From positions 1 to 23,445 of the forward strand of contig JAEWVQ010000372.1 of NCBI GenBank assembly GCA_023459095.1: a DNA stretch of 23,445 nt, written 5' to 3'. Both the position numbers and the translations under genes were made by a program. Origin of the DNA: Pseudomonadota bacterium. Lineage in GTDB: Bacteria > Pseudomonadota > Gammaproteobacteria > Burkholderiales > Rhodocyclaceae. A model generated the notes under the pieces. The model searched no databases, was not told the origin of the DNA, and saw only the letters and a list, made by a program, of their open reading frames with translations. Positions 16,092 to 23,113 of this stretch are shown here, one piece after another (position 1 is the first letter of the stretch; every line of letters begins with the position of its first letter).

Positions 16092-16836
16092 TCGCGCCCC
16101 GCGAAGAAGGCGACGATCTTGCGCACGCGGCGCTTGTCGCCGCGATCGAGCCGGGCCTTGCCGGCATAGTCGAGGTAGAAGCGCAGCCGCTGGCTGCGGC
16201 TCAGGTGGTACTTGGCGACCTTGTCCAGGCAGGCGAGGTCCTTGACCATGCGGTAGTGCAGGAACGGGCCCCACCAGAATTCGCCGGCCGGGCAGTCGAT
16301 CAGGTAGAGCCGCGGCGTGGCGGCGGCGTCGACCAGCAGGTTGCGCCACTTGAGGTCGTTGTGGGTGAAGCGGTGGGCGTGCATGGCGCGGGTGGCGTGC
16401 GCGAGCTGGTGCGACACCGCGGCCACCCAGCGGCGGTCGGCGAGGCGCGGATCGCGGTCGAGGCGAGGCGGTTCAGATCGACCGTGTGTTCGAGCTCGGC
16501 GGTGATCAGCGCGCCGCGGTGGAAGGCGCCGGCGCGCCGCTCCAGCCCCCAGCCCGCGAGCGTCGCGGTGGCGATGCCCCAGTCCGCGAAGTGGCGCAGG
16601 TTCTCCCATTCGGCCTGCACGCGGGGGCGGCCGAACCACCGCCGCAGCGGATTCTTGCCGGCGCCGTGGTAGCGCTTGACGTAGTAGCGGCGGCCGTCGA
16701 GCTCGACGCGCAGCACGCGGCTCAGCGGGTCGCGCGCGATCAGTTCGCCGTCGAGCGCGAACACGCTGTCGAGGGTGGCGAAGGCGGTGCGCGCCGCGGG
16801 GCCGAGCGCGGCGGGGTTCAGCGTCCACGCGCTCAT
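16088..16836 (-). pseudogene. wapP: wapP-like LPS core kinase, broken by a frameshift at a CGAGG tandem repeat
   Basis: The frame starting at ATG 16836 encodes a normal N-lobe (RYYVKRYHGAGKNPLRR with Lys54, then LEHTVDLNRL). After about residue 124 it runs into 54 unrelated residues and stops at 16300. The rest of the kinase, with HRFTHNDLKWRNLLVD, LYLIDCPAGEF and an Arg/Lys-rich tail, lies in another frame and ends at 16088. The junction carries CGAGG twice in tandem (16459-16468). Deleting one copy gives one unbroken 247-aa protein reading NRLDRDPRLADRRW across the join. The restored protein has a full HxD loop and the length and position of WapP. Truncation removes the catalytic loop and leaves about 200 bases untranslated before wapQ. 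A real mutation, a reversible slip or a sequence error are all possible. Confidence 0.88.
16459..16470. repeat. Tandem pentanucleotide repeat CGAGG x2 (plus CG) at the wapP frameshift
   Basis: The plus strand reads CGAGGCGAGGCG at 16459-16470, two direct copies of a five-base unit plus two further bases. Five extra bases shift the frame exactly as observed in wapP. One copy would keep the two halves in frame, and so would four. Confidence 0.85.
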
Positions 16837-17672
16837 CGTTGCAGCGCCGGGCGGTTGGCGAACTTGCGCTGGTAGCGCAGCTTGAGGCGCGCGGCCTCGC
16901 GTTCGAGGTGATCGAGCAGGCGCCGCTCGCGGGCGAGGGTGGCGCGCAGCGGCCCGGGGAAGTAGGCGCGCAGGAAGCGCAGGCGGTCGCCGCGGGTGAG
17001 GCCGATGTCGAGCGCGGAGAAGTACAGCGCGGCGAGATCCTTGTCGCGCCAGCGTCGCGGGGTGCGCGCGCGGACCTGGGCGCGGTGCAGGTCGATCAGC
17101 GACACGCGCAGCGCACCGGGCGCCGGCGGCGGGTCGAGATCGAGCAGGAAGTGGCACAGATAGAAGTCGCGGTGGTTCATGCCGCCTTCGTGCAGGCGGC
17201 GGGCGACGGTGGCGACGGCGTCGATCAGCGCGCGCTTGAGCGCGGGCGGCGGCGCTTGCTCGCGCCAGTCGCGGGTATAGACGTCGAGATCGACCGCCGG
17301 CTCGATCGCCGCGGTGACCAGGAAGGATTCGCGATGCGCCGGGCCGCGGCCGCGCTCACCGTAGGCGACCGCGTCCATGGTCGGCACGCCGAGCGCGTGG
17401 CAGGTCTGGATCGCGCGCCATTCGTTGCTGGCGCCGAGTACCGGCGCGCGCAGGCGCAGCAGCTCGCCGGCGATGCGCCCCCAGCCGACGCCGTTCTGCA
17501 GCTTGAGGTAATAGCCGCGCCCGTCGATCTCGAAGCGCAGCGTGCGCCGGCCTTCGATGTCGCGCACCAGGGCGTCGCCGTGCGCGGCGTGCGCGAGTTC
17601 GGCGGCGGCGGCGAAGGCGTCGCGCTCGGCCCACAGCGCGGACAGCGGCGGGGTGAGCACGAGCTGGTTCAT
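16833..17672 (-). CDS. waaP: WaaP (RfaP), LPS core heptose(I) kinase
   Basis: The product is 279 aa from ATG 17672, overlapping waaG and wapP by ATGA on both sides. It has Lys57 in GYYLKLQNGVGWG and the diagnostic catalytic loop GGMNHRDFYLCHFLLDLD, with His167, Asp169 and His174. LIDLHRAQ follows, with the metal-binding Asp194. NHRD(x)Y(x)CHFL is the signature of WaaP, which phosphorylates O4 of the first heptose of the inner core. This phosphate stabilises the outer membrane and is essential in P. aeruginosa. The C-terminus is basic (LERERRLLDHLEREAARLKL is partly helical and ends in KLRYQRKF). It is somewhat longer than E. coli WaaP (265 aa) but otherwise standard. Its intact catalytic residues contrast with the damaged wapP just downstream. 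Confidence 0.93.
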   Translation of the reverse strand: MNQLVLTPPLSALWAERDAFAAAAELAHAAHGDALVRDIEGRRTLRFEIDGRGYYLKLQNGVGWGRIAGELLRLRAPVLGASNEWRAIQTCHALGVPTMDAVAYGERGRGPAHRESFLVTAAIEPAVDLDVYTRDWREQAPPPALKRALIDAVATVARRLHEGGMNHRDFYLCHFLLDLDPPPAPGALRVSLIDLHRAQVRARTPRRWRDKDLAALYFSALDIGLTRGDRLRFLRAYFPGPLRATLARERRLLDHLEREAARLKLRYQRKFANRPALQR

Positions 17673-18790
17673 CCGCGCTGGCCCACGATGAGGTCGGCGG
17701 CGCGCTCGGGCATGCTGTACAGATCGGCGCGGCCGGCGAATTCGAGCGCGTTGCGCTGCCAGCGGGCGCGCGCCTCGTCGTCGCCGAGGGCGGTGGCGAG
17801 CGCGCGGTCGAGGGCGTCCTGGGCGAAGGGCTGGGGCACGATCAGGCCGGCGTCGGCATCGGTGATGTAGTGCGCGTAGCCGCAGGCCGCGCTGGCGATC
17901 ACCGGCAGGCCGGCGACGAGCGCTTCGAGCAGCACGGTGCCGGTGTTCTCGTGGCGCGCCGGGTGCAGCAGGAGGTCGGCGCCGAGCAGGAAGCGCGGCA
18001 CGTCGTCGCGCCCGCCGGGGATCGCCACGCGCTCGCCGATGCCCAGGCTGCGCGCCTGGTCGAGGAAGGGCTTGGGGTCGTCGGCGCCGAGCGCGATCAG
18101 CCGGGTGCGGCGCTTGAGCGCCTCGGGCAGCGCGGCGATCGCCCTGAGGCTGCGGTCCAGCCCCTTGCGCGGGAAGTCGGAGCCGATCTGCACCAGCAGC
18201 AGGTCGTCGTCGGCGAGGCCGGTCTCGGTGCGGAACGCGGCGCGCACTTCGGCGGCGTTGGCGGGGGCGCGGCGGTCGGGGGCGATGCCGGGCGGCAGCA
18301 GGTGGAAGCGCCGTGCCGGGGTGCCGTAGTGGCGCGCGAACAGGGCCTGCTGCGCGCTCGAGATCATCAGGATCTCGGTGTGCTGCTCGGGCCCGAACAC
18401 CGCGCGTTCGTAGGCGGAGAAGTGGCGGTAGCGCGGGCTGTAGCGGTACAGCGGCTTGCGCAGGGTGCGCGCCTTGTCCTCGTAGCAGGGGTCGGCGGCG
18501 TAATACACGTCGAGCCCCGGCATCTTGTTGAAGCCGATCACGCGATCGACGGGGCGACGCTCGAGGTCGGCGTGCACCCAGGCGGTGAATTTGGCGTAGC
18601 GGCGGTGGTTGATCAGCGCGCTCACCGGTACGCGCACCAGCTCGAAGCCCGGCGGCACTTCGCCCTGCCAGTCGAGCGCATAGACGCGGATGGCGTGGCC
18701 GCGCGCCTGACAGCTCAGCGCGATGCGCAGGAAGTCGCGCTGCAGGCCGCCGTAGGGAAAGTACTTGTACAGGCAGAAGGCGAGTTGCAT
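17669..18790 (-). CDS. waaG: WaaG (RfaG), LPS core alpha-1,3-glucosyl/hexosyltransferase I
   Basis: The product is 373 aa from ATG 18790, with start and stop overlapping neighbours (TGATG with waaC, ATGA with waaP). It is a GT-B, GT4 family enzyme. LAFCLYKYFPYGGLQRDFLR at the N-terminus has the glycine loop typical of WaaG. VIGFNKMPGLDVYYAADPCY is the well-conserved WaaG segment near 84-103. VQIGSDFPRKGLDRSL (200-215) gives the basic phosphate-contact residues, and ENTGTVLLE at 281-289 is the EX7E motif. WaaG adds the first outer-core hexose to HepII at the cytoplasmic face. The placement directly before waaP is conserved across Gram-negatives. I see no defect. The donor (UDP-Glc or UDP-GalNAc, as in Pseudomonas) cannot be told from the sequence. 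Confidence 0.94.
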   Translation of the reverse strand: MQLAFCLYKYFPYGGLQRDFLRIALSCQARGHAIRVYALDWQGEVPPGFELVRVPVSALINHRRYAKFTAWVHADLERRPVDRVIGFNKMPGLDVYYAADPCYEDKARTLRKPLYRYSPRYRHFSAYERAVFGPEQHTEILMISSAQQALFARHYGTPARRFHLLPPGIAPDRRAPANAAEVRAAFRTETGLADDDLLLVQIGSDFPRKGLDRSLRAIAALPEALKRRTRLIALGADDPKPFLDQARSLGIGERVAIPGGRDDVPRFLLGADLLLHPARHENTGTVLLEALVAGLPVIASAACGYAHYITDADAGLIVPQPFAQDALDRALATALGDDEARARWQRNALEFAGRADLYSMPERAADLIVGQRG

Positions 18791-19884
18791 CAGGGACGTT
18801 CCATGTCCGGGTGGGCGGCGAGCAGCGCCTCGAACCGCGCCCACACCTGCTCGGGGGCGAGCCGGGTGAAGCACAGCGGCTGCTCGGTGGCGAGGTCGAA
18901 GCGGTTGCGCTCGTCCTCGCTCGGGCGGTGGCGGCAGGCGCGGGCGAGGCAGGGCGCGCAGGCGAAGTCGGAGGCGAGATGGACCTGGCGCGGCCCCCAG
19001 GCCCCGGTATAGCCCGGATTGGTGGGGCCGAACAGCGACAGCGTGGGCACGTCGAGGGCGGCGGCGAGGTGGCCGAGGCCGGTGTCGACGGCGATGCAGG
19101 CACTGGCGCCGGCGAGTTCGACGGCGATGTCGGTGAGGTTGAGGCGCGGCAGCACGGTGGCGCCGGCGAGCCCGGCGGCGAGCCGTTCGGCGCGCGCCTT
19201 CTCGGCGGCGTTGCCCCACGGCAACCGCAGCTGCCAGCCGGCGGCGCAGGCGTGTTCGGCGAGCGCGCGCCAGTAGCGCTCCGGCCAGTGCTTGGTGTCC
19301 CAGGTGGTGCCGTGGAGCAGGACCAGGTAGGGCGCGCCGAGCTCGGCGCGGTAGGCGGTGCGCGCCATCAGCCGGGCGGGGGCGATGCCGTAGCTGCCGG
19401 TGGTCGCGGCGTCCGCGGGCAGGGTGTAGCCGAGCGCGGCGGCGAACAGCTCGCGCACGCGCAGCACCGCGTGCCGCCCCCAGGGCACGGCGTGGCGGTG
19501 GCGGTAGAGCAGGCTGGCGAGCGGCTCGCGCGCCGAACGGCGGTCGAGGCCGTGGATCGGCGCGGCGGCGAAGCGGCTCAGCCAGGCGCTCTTCAGCAGC
19601 CCCTGGGCGTCGATCACGAGGTCGTAGCGGGTGCTCGCCAGCGCCTGGCGGAACGCCCGCCATTCGCCACTGCGCCGCGCGCGCAGCGGCTGCTTGCGCC
19701 AGCGCCGCAGCGCCACCGGGATCACGCGTTCGACCGCGGGATGCCAGGCGGGGATTTCGGCGAAGGCTTCTTCCACCACCCAGTCGAAGCGTAGTTCCGG
19801 GCGCGCACGCACGGCGTCGGTCACCGCCGGCAGGGTGTGGATGACGTCGCCGAGCGACGAGGTCTTGACGATCAGTACCCGCAT
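18790..19884 (-). CDS. waaC: WaaC (RfaC), LPS heptosyltransferase I
   Basis: The product is 364 aa from ATG 19884, seven bases after the waaF stop. It is a GT9 heptosyltransferase. MRVLIVKTSSLGDVIHTLPA is the classic N-terminus, whose Asp13 is the proposed catalytic base. VIDAQGLLKSAWLSR and HGTTWDTKHWPERYW follow; the latter is the heptosyltransferase I donor/phosphate region. IAVDTGLGHLAAALDVPTL and LFGPTNPGYTG are the ADP-heptose site. The enzyme adds HepI to Kdo on lipid A from ADP-L-glycero-D-manno-heptose. The C-terminal part contains a CAPCLARAC cluster and another Cys downstream, as in many betaproteobacterial and pseudomonad heptosyltransferases. The waaF-waaC-waaG order matches Pseudomonas. 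Confidence 0.95.
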   Translation of the reverse strand: MRVLIVKTSSLGDVIHTLPAVTDAVRARPELRFDWVVEEAFAEIPAWHPAVERVIPVALRRWRKQPLRARRSGEWRAFRQALASTRYDLVIDAQGLLKSAWLSRFAAAPIHGLDRRSAREPLASLLYRHRHAVPWGRHAVLRVRELFAAALGYTLPADAATTGSYGIAPARLMARTAYRAELGAPYLVLLHGTTWDTKHWPERYWRALAEHACAAGWQLRLPWGNAAEKARAERLAAGLAGATVLPRLNLTDIAVELAGASACIAVDTGLGHLAAALDVPTLSLFGPTNPGYTGAWGPRQVHLASDFACAPCLARACRHRPSEDERNRFDLATEQPLCFTRLAPEQVWARFEALLAAHPDMERP

Positions 19885-19891
19885 CGGCGGC

Positions 19892-20950
19892 TCAGGCCCG
19901 GGCGACGACGTCGACCGGCCGCCCGGGGGCGGGGGGCACGCCGAGTTCGGCGAGCGCGGCAAGCACGCTGTGCGGCGCGATGTCGACGAGGCAGCGGGTA
20001 TGGCCGAGCGGACAGGTGCGCTCGAAGCACGGCGAACAGTCGAGACGCAGGCTGCGGATCGCCACCCGGCTGGCGAGCGGCGGCGTGTGTTCGGGGCTGG
20101 ACGAGCCGAAGATCGCCACCAGCGGCACGTCGAGCGCGGCGGCAACGTGCATCAGGCCGGAGTCGTTGGTCACCGCGGCCGCCGCCAGCGCCAGCAGATC
20201 GACCGCGTCGCCCAGCCCGGTGCGGCCGGCGAGGTCGTGGGCGTGCGGGTTGCCGGCACAGATCGCGGCGGCGGCGGGCTTGTCCTTGTCCGAGCCGAGC
20301 ACCCAGACCTGGAAGCCGAGATCGGCGAGTTCGCGGGCGAGCGCGGCGAAGTGCGGCAGCGGCCACTGCTTGGCGGGGCCGTATTCGGCACCGGGCATGA
20401 AGGCCACCGCCGGCCGCTCGGCGGCGAGCGCGAGGCGGTCGCGCAGCGCCGCCTGATTGGCGGCGTCGGCGTGCAGGCGGGGCCGCGGAAAGGGTTCGGG
20501 GAGCGGTGCGCCGGCAGGGCGGGCGAGGGCGACGAAGCGCTGCACGGTCATCGGCAGCGCGGTCTTGTCGAGACGGCGCAGGTCGTTGAGCAGGCCGTAG
20601 CGCATCTCGCCGCGAAAGCCGGTGCGGCGCGGGATGCCGGCGAACAGCGGAACGAGCGCGGACTTCAGCGAGCCGGGCAGCACGATCGCCTGATCGTAGC
20701 CCTCGCGCGCCAGTTCGCGCCCCAGCCGCCAGCGCGCGCCCAGCCCGAACTCGCCGTGGCCGAGCGGCATCACCACGCCGCGCCGCACCTCGGGCATGCG
20801 CGCGAGGATGGGCAGCGACCAGCGCGGCGCGAGCACGTCGATGGCGCACGCGCTGCCACGCTTGAGGGTCATGAACAGGCTCTGCGCCATGACCATGTCG
20901 CCGACCCACGACGGGCCGACGACGAGGATCTTGCGAACGTCCTTGCTCAC
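19892..20950 (-). CDS. waaF: WaaF (RfaF), LPS heptosyltransferase II
   Basis: The product is 352 aa and the start is GTG at 20950, since no ATG precedes the conserved N-terminus and upstream is hldD (13-base gap). It is a GT9 family enzyme. KILVVGPSWVGDMVMAQSLF is the WaaF-type N-terminus with the catalytic-base Asp (Asp18). FRGEMRYGLLNDLRRLDK is characteristic of heptosyltransferase II. PGAEYGPAKQWPLPHFA and TNDSGLMHVAAALDVPLVAI line the ADP-heptose site, then FGSSSPEHTPP. A CSPCFERTCPLGHTRCL cysteine cluster near the C-terminus is common to WaaF. It transfers HepII onto HepI in the cytoplasm. It differs from WaaC by GDMVMAQSL in place of GDVIHTLPA, which makes the two assignments secure. 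Confidence 0.95.
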   Translation of the reverse strand: MSKDVRKILVVGPSWVGDMVMAQSLFMTLKRGSACAIDVLAPRWSLPILARMPEVRRGVVMPLGHGEFGLGARWRLGRELAREGYDQAIVLPGSLKSALVPLFAGIPRRTGFRGEMRYGLLNDLRRLDKTALPMTVQRFVALARPAGAPLPEPFPRPRLHADAANQAALRDRLALAAERPAVAFMPGAEYGPAKQWPLPHFAALARELADLGFQVWVLGSDKDKPAAAAICAGNPHAHDLAGRTGLGDAVDLLALAAAAVTNDSGLMHVAAALDVPLVAIFGSSSPEHTPPLASRVAIRSLRLDCSPCFERTCPLGHTRCLVDIAPHSVLAALAELGVPPAPGRPVDVVARA

Positions 20951-20963
20951 CGTGCGCCGCCCG

Positions 20964-21965
20964 TCACGCGCGCTGCGCCAGCCACTCGAGGTAGCGCGGC
21001 ACGCCGGTTTCCACGTCCATGAACGGGCGGTCGTAGCCGGCGGCGCGCAGCGCGCCCATGTCGGCCTCGGTGAAGCTCTGGTAGCGGCCCTTCAGGTGGT
21101 CGGGAAAGGGGATGTAGTCGATTCCGCCGCGCTCCTTGGCGCCATCCTTGCCGGCCTCCTCGCCGGCGGCGCGGAACCAGCGGATCGCGGCGCGGGCGAC
21201 GTCGTTGAAGCTCTGCGCGCGGCCGGTGCCGAGGTTGAAGATGCCCGATACCTGCGGGTTGTCGAGCAGCCACAGGTTGACCGCGACGACGTCGTCGACG
21301 TGGATGAAGTCGCGGCGCTGTTCGCCCGGGCCGTAGCCGTCGGAGCCTTCGAACAGGCGCACGCGGCCGGCTTCCTTGAGCTGGGTGTTGAAGTGGAAGG
21401 CCACGCTTGCCATGCCGCCCTTGTGCTGTTCGCGCGGGCCGTACACGTTGAAGTAGCGCAGGCCGACGACCTGGCTGCCGGGACGGGCGAGCTGCGGGTT
21501 GAGGTGGCAGTCGCGCAGGTGGCAGTCGAACAGGAACTTGGAGTAGGCGTACATGTTGAGCGGGCGCTCGAACTCGCGCGCCTCGCGGAAGGTCGGGCCC
21601 ATGCCGTATACCGAGGCCGAAGAGGCGTAGATCAGCGCCACCTTGTGGGCCAGGCACCAGGCGAGCAGGGCCTTGGTGTACTCGTAGTTGACCTTCATCA
21701 CGAAGCGGCCGTCCCACTCGGTGGTCGACGAGCACGCGCCTTCGTGGAACACCGCCTCGACCTTGCCGAAGCTGTCGCCGGACTGCAGGCGGGCGAGGAA
21801 GTCGTCCTTGTCCATGTAGTCGCGGATGTCGGCATCGGCGAGGTTCAGGCATTTGCGCCCGTCGCTGAGGTCGTCCACGACGAGGATGTCGCGGATGCCG
21901 CGGGCGTTGAGCCCATGCACGATGTTGCTGCCGATGAAGCCGGCGCCGCCGGTGACGATGATCAT
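20964..21965 (-). CDS. hldD: HldD (RfaD), ADP-L-glycero-D-manno-heptose 6-epimerase
   Basis: The product is 333 aa from ATG 21965, overlapping hldA's stop by ATGA. It is an extended short-chain dehydrogenase/reductase. The nucleotide-binding motif GGAGFIG lies at 6-12, VDDLSDGRKCLNL follows near 30-42, and YASSASVYG at 113-121 gives the Ser. MYAYSKF at 138-144 supplies the Tyr139xxxLys143 pair. RRDFIHVDDVVAVNLWLL is typical of ADP-heptose epimerase, as is the YFNVYGPREQHKGGMASVAF segment. It converts ADP-D-glycero-D-manno-heptose to the L-glycero form used by WaaC and WaaF. The Pro-rich C-terminal PFPDHLKGRYQSFTEADM block is also standard for HldD. Confidence 0.96.
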   Translation of the reverse strand: MIIVTGGAGFIGSNIVHGLNARGIRDILVVDDLSDGRKCLNLADADIRDYMDKDDFLARLQSGDSFGKVEAVFHEGACSSTTEWDGRFVMKVNYEYTKALLAWCLAHKVALIYASSASVYGMGPTFREAREFERPLNMYAYSKFLFDCHLRDCHLNPQLARPGSQVVGLRYFNVYGPREQHKGGMASVAFHFNTQLKEAGRVRLFEGSDGYGPGEQRRDFIHVDDVVAVNLWLLDNPQVSGIFNLGTGRAQSFNDVARAAIRWFRAAGEEAGKDGAKERGGIDYIPFPDHLKGRYQSFTEADMGALRAAGYDRPFMDVETGVPRYLEWLAQRA

Positions 21966-22930
21966 GGTTTCTCCTCGGTTCGGTGGGCCGCGTCGAGTGC
22001 GGCCTCGAGTTCTGCGGTGCTCACGGTGGCGGTGCCGAGCTTGGCGACGACGACGCCGGCGGCGACGTTGGCGAGCGCGGTGGCGTCGGCCAGCGCCAGG
22101 CCGCAGGCCAGCCCGGCGCCGAGTACGGCGACCACGGTGTCGCCGGCGCCGGTGACGTCGAACACGTCGCGCGCGCGCGTCGGCAGGTCGAGCGCGGCCC
22201 GGCCTTTCTGCAGCAGGGTCATGCCGCGCTCGGAACGGGTGATCAGCAGCGCCTCGAGGTCGAGCGCCTCGCGCAGCGCCTCGCCGCGCGCACGCAAGGT
22301 GGCCTCGTCGCCGCAGTGGCCGACCACGGCCTCGAATTCGCTCATGTTCGGGGTGATCACGGTGGCGCCGCAGTAGCGCCCGAAATCGGTGCCCTTGGGG
22401 TCGACCACGACCGGCAGCGCGCGTTCGCGGGCGACGCGGATCAGGCTGCCGACCTGGGCGAGGGTGCCCTTGCCGTAGTCCGACAGCACCACCGCGCCCG
22501 CTGCCGGCAGCGCGGCCTCGAAGGCGCGCTCGATGCCGGCCGATTCGAGCACGGCGAAGCTGTCCTCGAAATCGAGGCGGATCAACTGTTGGTGGCGGCT
22601 GATGATGCGCAGCTTGGTGATCGTGGGATGGTCGGGGGCTTCGAGCAGGCGGCAGGCGACGCCGCCGGCTTCGAGCCGCGAGCGCAGCAGGCCGGCGGCT
22701 TCGTCGCGGCCGACGAGGCCCACCAGTTCGGCGCCGACGCCGAGCGCGGCGGCGTTGAGCGCAACGTTGCCGGCACCGCCGGCGCGGAATTCGTCACCTT
22801 CGACCTTGACCACCGGCACCGGCGCTTCCGGCGAGATGCGGGTGGTCGAACCATGCCAGTAGCGGTCCAGCATCACGTCGCCGACGACGACGAGCCGGCC
22901 GGCGGAAAAGTCGGGCAGGGACAGTGGCAT
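21962..22930 (-). CDS. hldA: HldA (RfaE domain I), D-glycero-beta-D-manno-heptose-7-phosphate kinase
   Basis: The product is 322 aa from ATG 22930, the first gene of the nine-gene chain. It is a PfkB/ribokinase fold protein. GRLVVVGDVMLDRYWHGSTT and RISPEAPVPV open the protein as in HldE domain I. FRAGGAGNVALNAAALG (48-64) is the first PfkB signature, TPNMSEFEAVVG holds the conserved Asn/Glu, and DVTGAGDTVVAVLGAG has the catalytic base Asp264. It ends after the kinase fold, with no nucleotidyltransferase domain, so the adenylyl-transfer step (HldC) must be encoded elsewhere. This split arrangement is usual in betaproteobacteria, unlike the fused HldE of enteric bacteria. Product: heptose-1,7-bisphosphate for the ADP-heptose pathway. 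Confidence 0.94.
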   Translation of the reverse strand: MPLSLPDFSAGRLVVVGDVMLDRYWHGSTTRISPEAPVPVVKVEGDEFRAGGAGNVALNAAALGVGAELVGLVGRDEAAGLLRSRLEAGGVACRLLEAPDHPTITKLRIISRHQQLIRLDFEDSFAVLESAGIERAFEAALPAAGAVVLSDYGKGTLAQVGSLIRVARERALPVVVDPKGTDFGRYCGATVITPNMSEFEAVVGHCGDEATLRARGEALREALDLEALLITRSERGMTLLQKGRAALDLPTRARDVFDVTGAGDTVVAVLGAGLACGLALADATALANVAAGVVVAKLGTATVSTAELEAALDAAHRTEEKP

Positions 22931-22962
22931 GAAAACGGGAACCGTCTGATTCGAAGGCGCGA

Positions 22963-22968
22963 ATTATC
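22963..22968 (-). promoter_or_regulatory. Possible -10 box for the hldA operon
   Basis: On the minus strand GATAAT at 22968-22963 matches five of six bases of TATAAT and lies 32 bases before the hldA start. I see no convincing -35 at the usual distance. The 183-base spacer 22931-23113 would have to hold the promoter of the operon. Confidence 0.3.
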
Positions 22969-23032
22969 CCACGAAGGGCGGCCGCGGCGCGAATGCCGGG
23001 GGCGGGCGAACGCCGAGTGCGGGGCCGTGACC

Positions 23033-23050
23033 CCATACGCAGCGGTATGG
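23033..23050. promoter_or_regulatory. Palindromic operator-like site CCATAC-N6-GTATGG upstream of the CoA-transferase gene
   Basis: CCATAC at 23033-23038 and GTATGG at 23045-23050 form a perfect six-base inverted repeat with a six-base spacer. It ends seven bases before the TATAAT box, over the -35/spacer area, as expected for a transcription-factor binding site. No regulator gene is in the window. Confidence 0.5.
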
Positions 23051-23057
23051 AGGCACG

Positions 23058-23063
23058 TATAAT
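23058..23063 (+). promoter_or_regulatory. -10 box TATAAT of the CoA-transferase gene
   Basis: A perfect TATAAT at 23058-23063 stands out in very GC-rich DNA, 50 bases before ATG 23114. No good -35 lies 16-18 bases upstream. The nearest resemblance (GTGACC at 23027-23032) is too far away, so activator-assisted initiation is possible. Confidence 0.6.
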
Positions 23064-23100
23064 CGGCGGGCTGGCAACATGATCAGACATTGATGAGAGA

Positions 23101-23107
23101 GGAGAGG
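23101..23107 (+). promoter_or_regulatory. Ribosome binding site of the CoA-transferase gene
   Basis: GGAGAGG at 23101-23107 lies six bases before ATG 23114. It is a strong purine-rich Shine-Dalgarno region in GAGAGAGGAGAGGACGAGG and settles the start. Confidence 0.75.
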
Positions 23108-23113
23108 ACGAGG

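Noticed and set aside
16300..16836. wapP frameshift as programmed ribosomal frameshifting
   Set aside because: No slippery heptamer (X XXY YYZ) lies at the junction, and I see no stimulatory structure. The five-base duplication explains the shift more simply.
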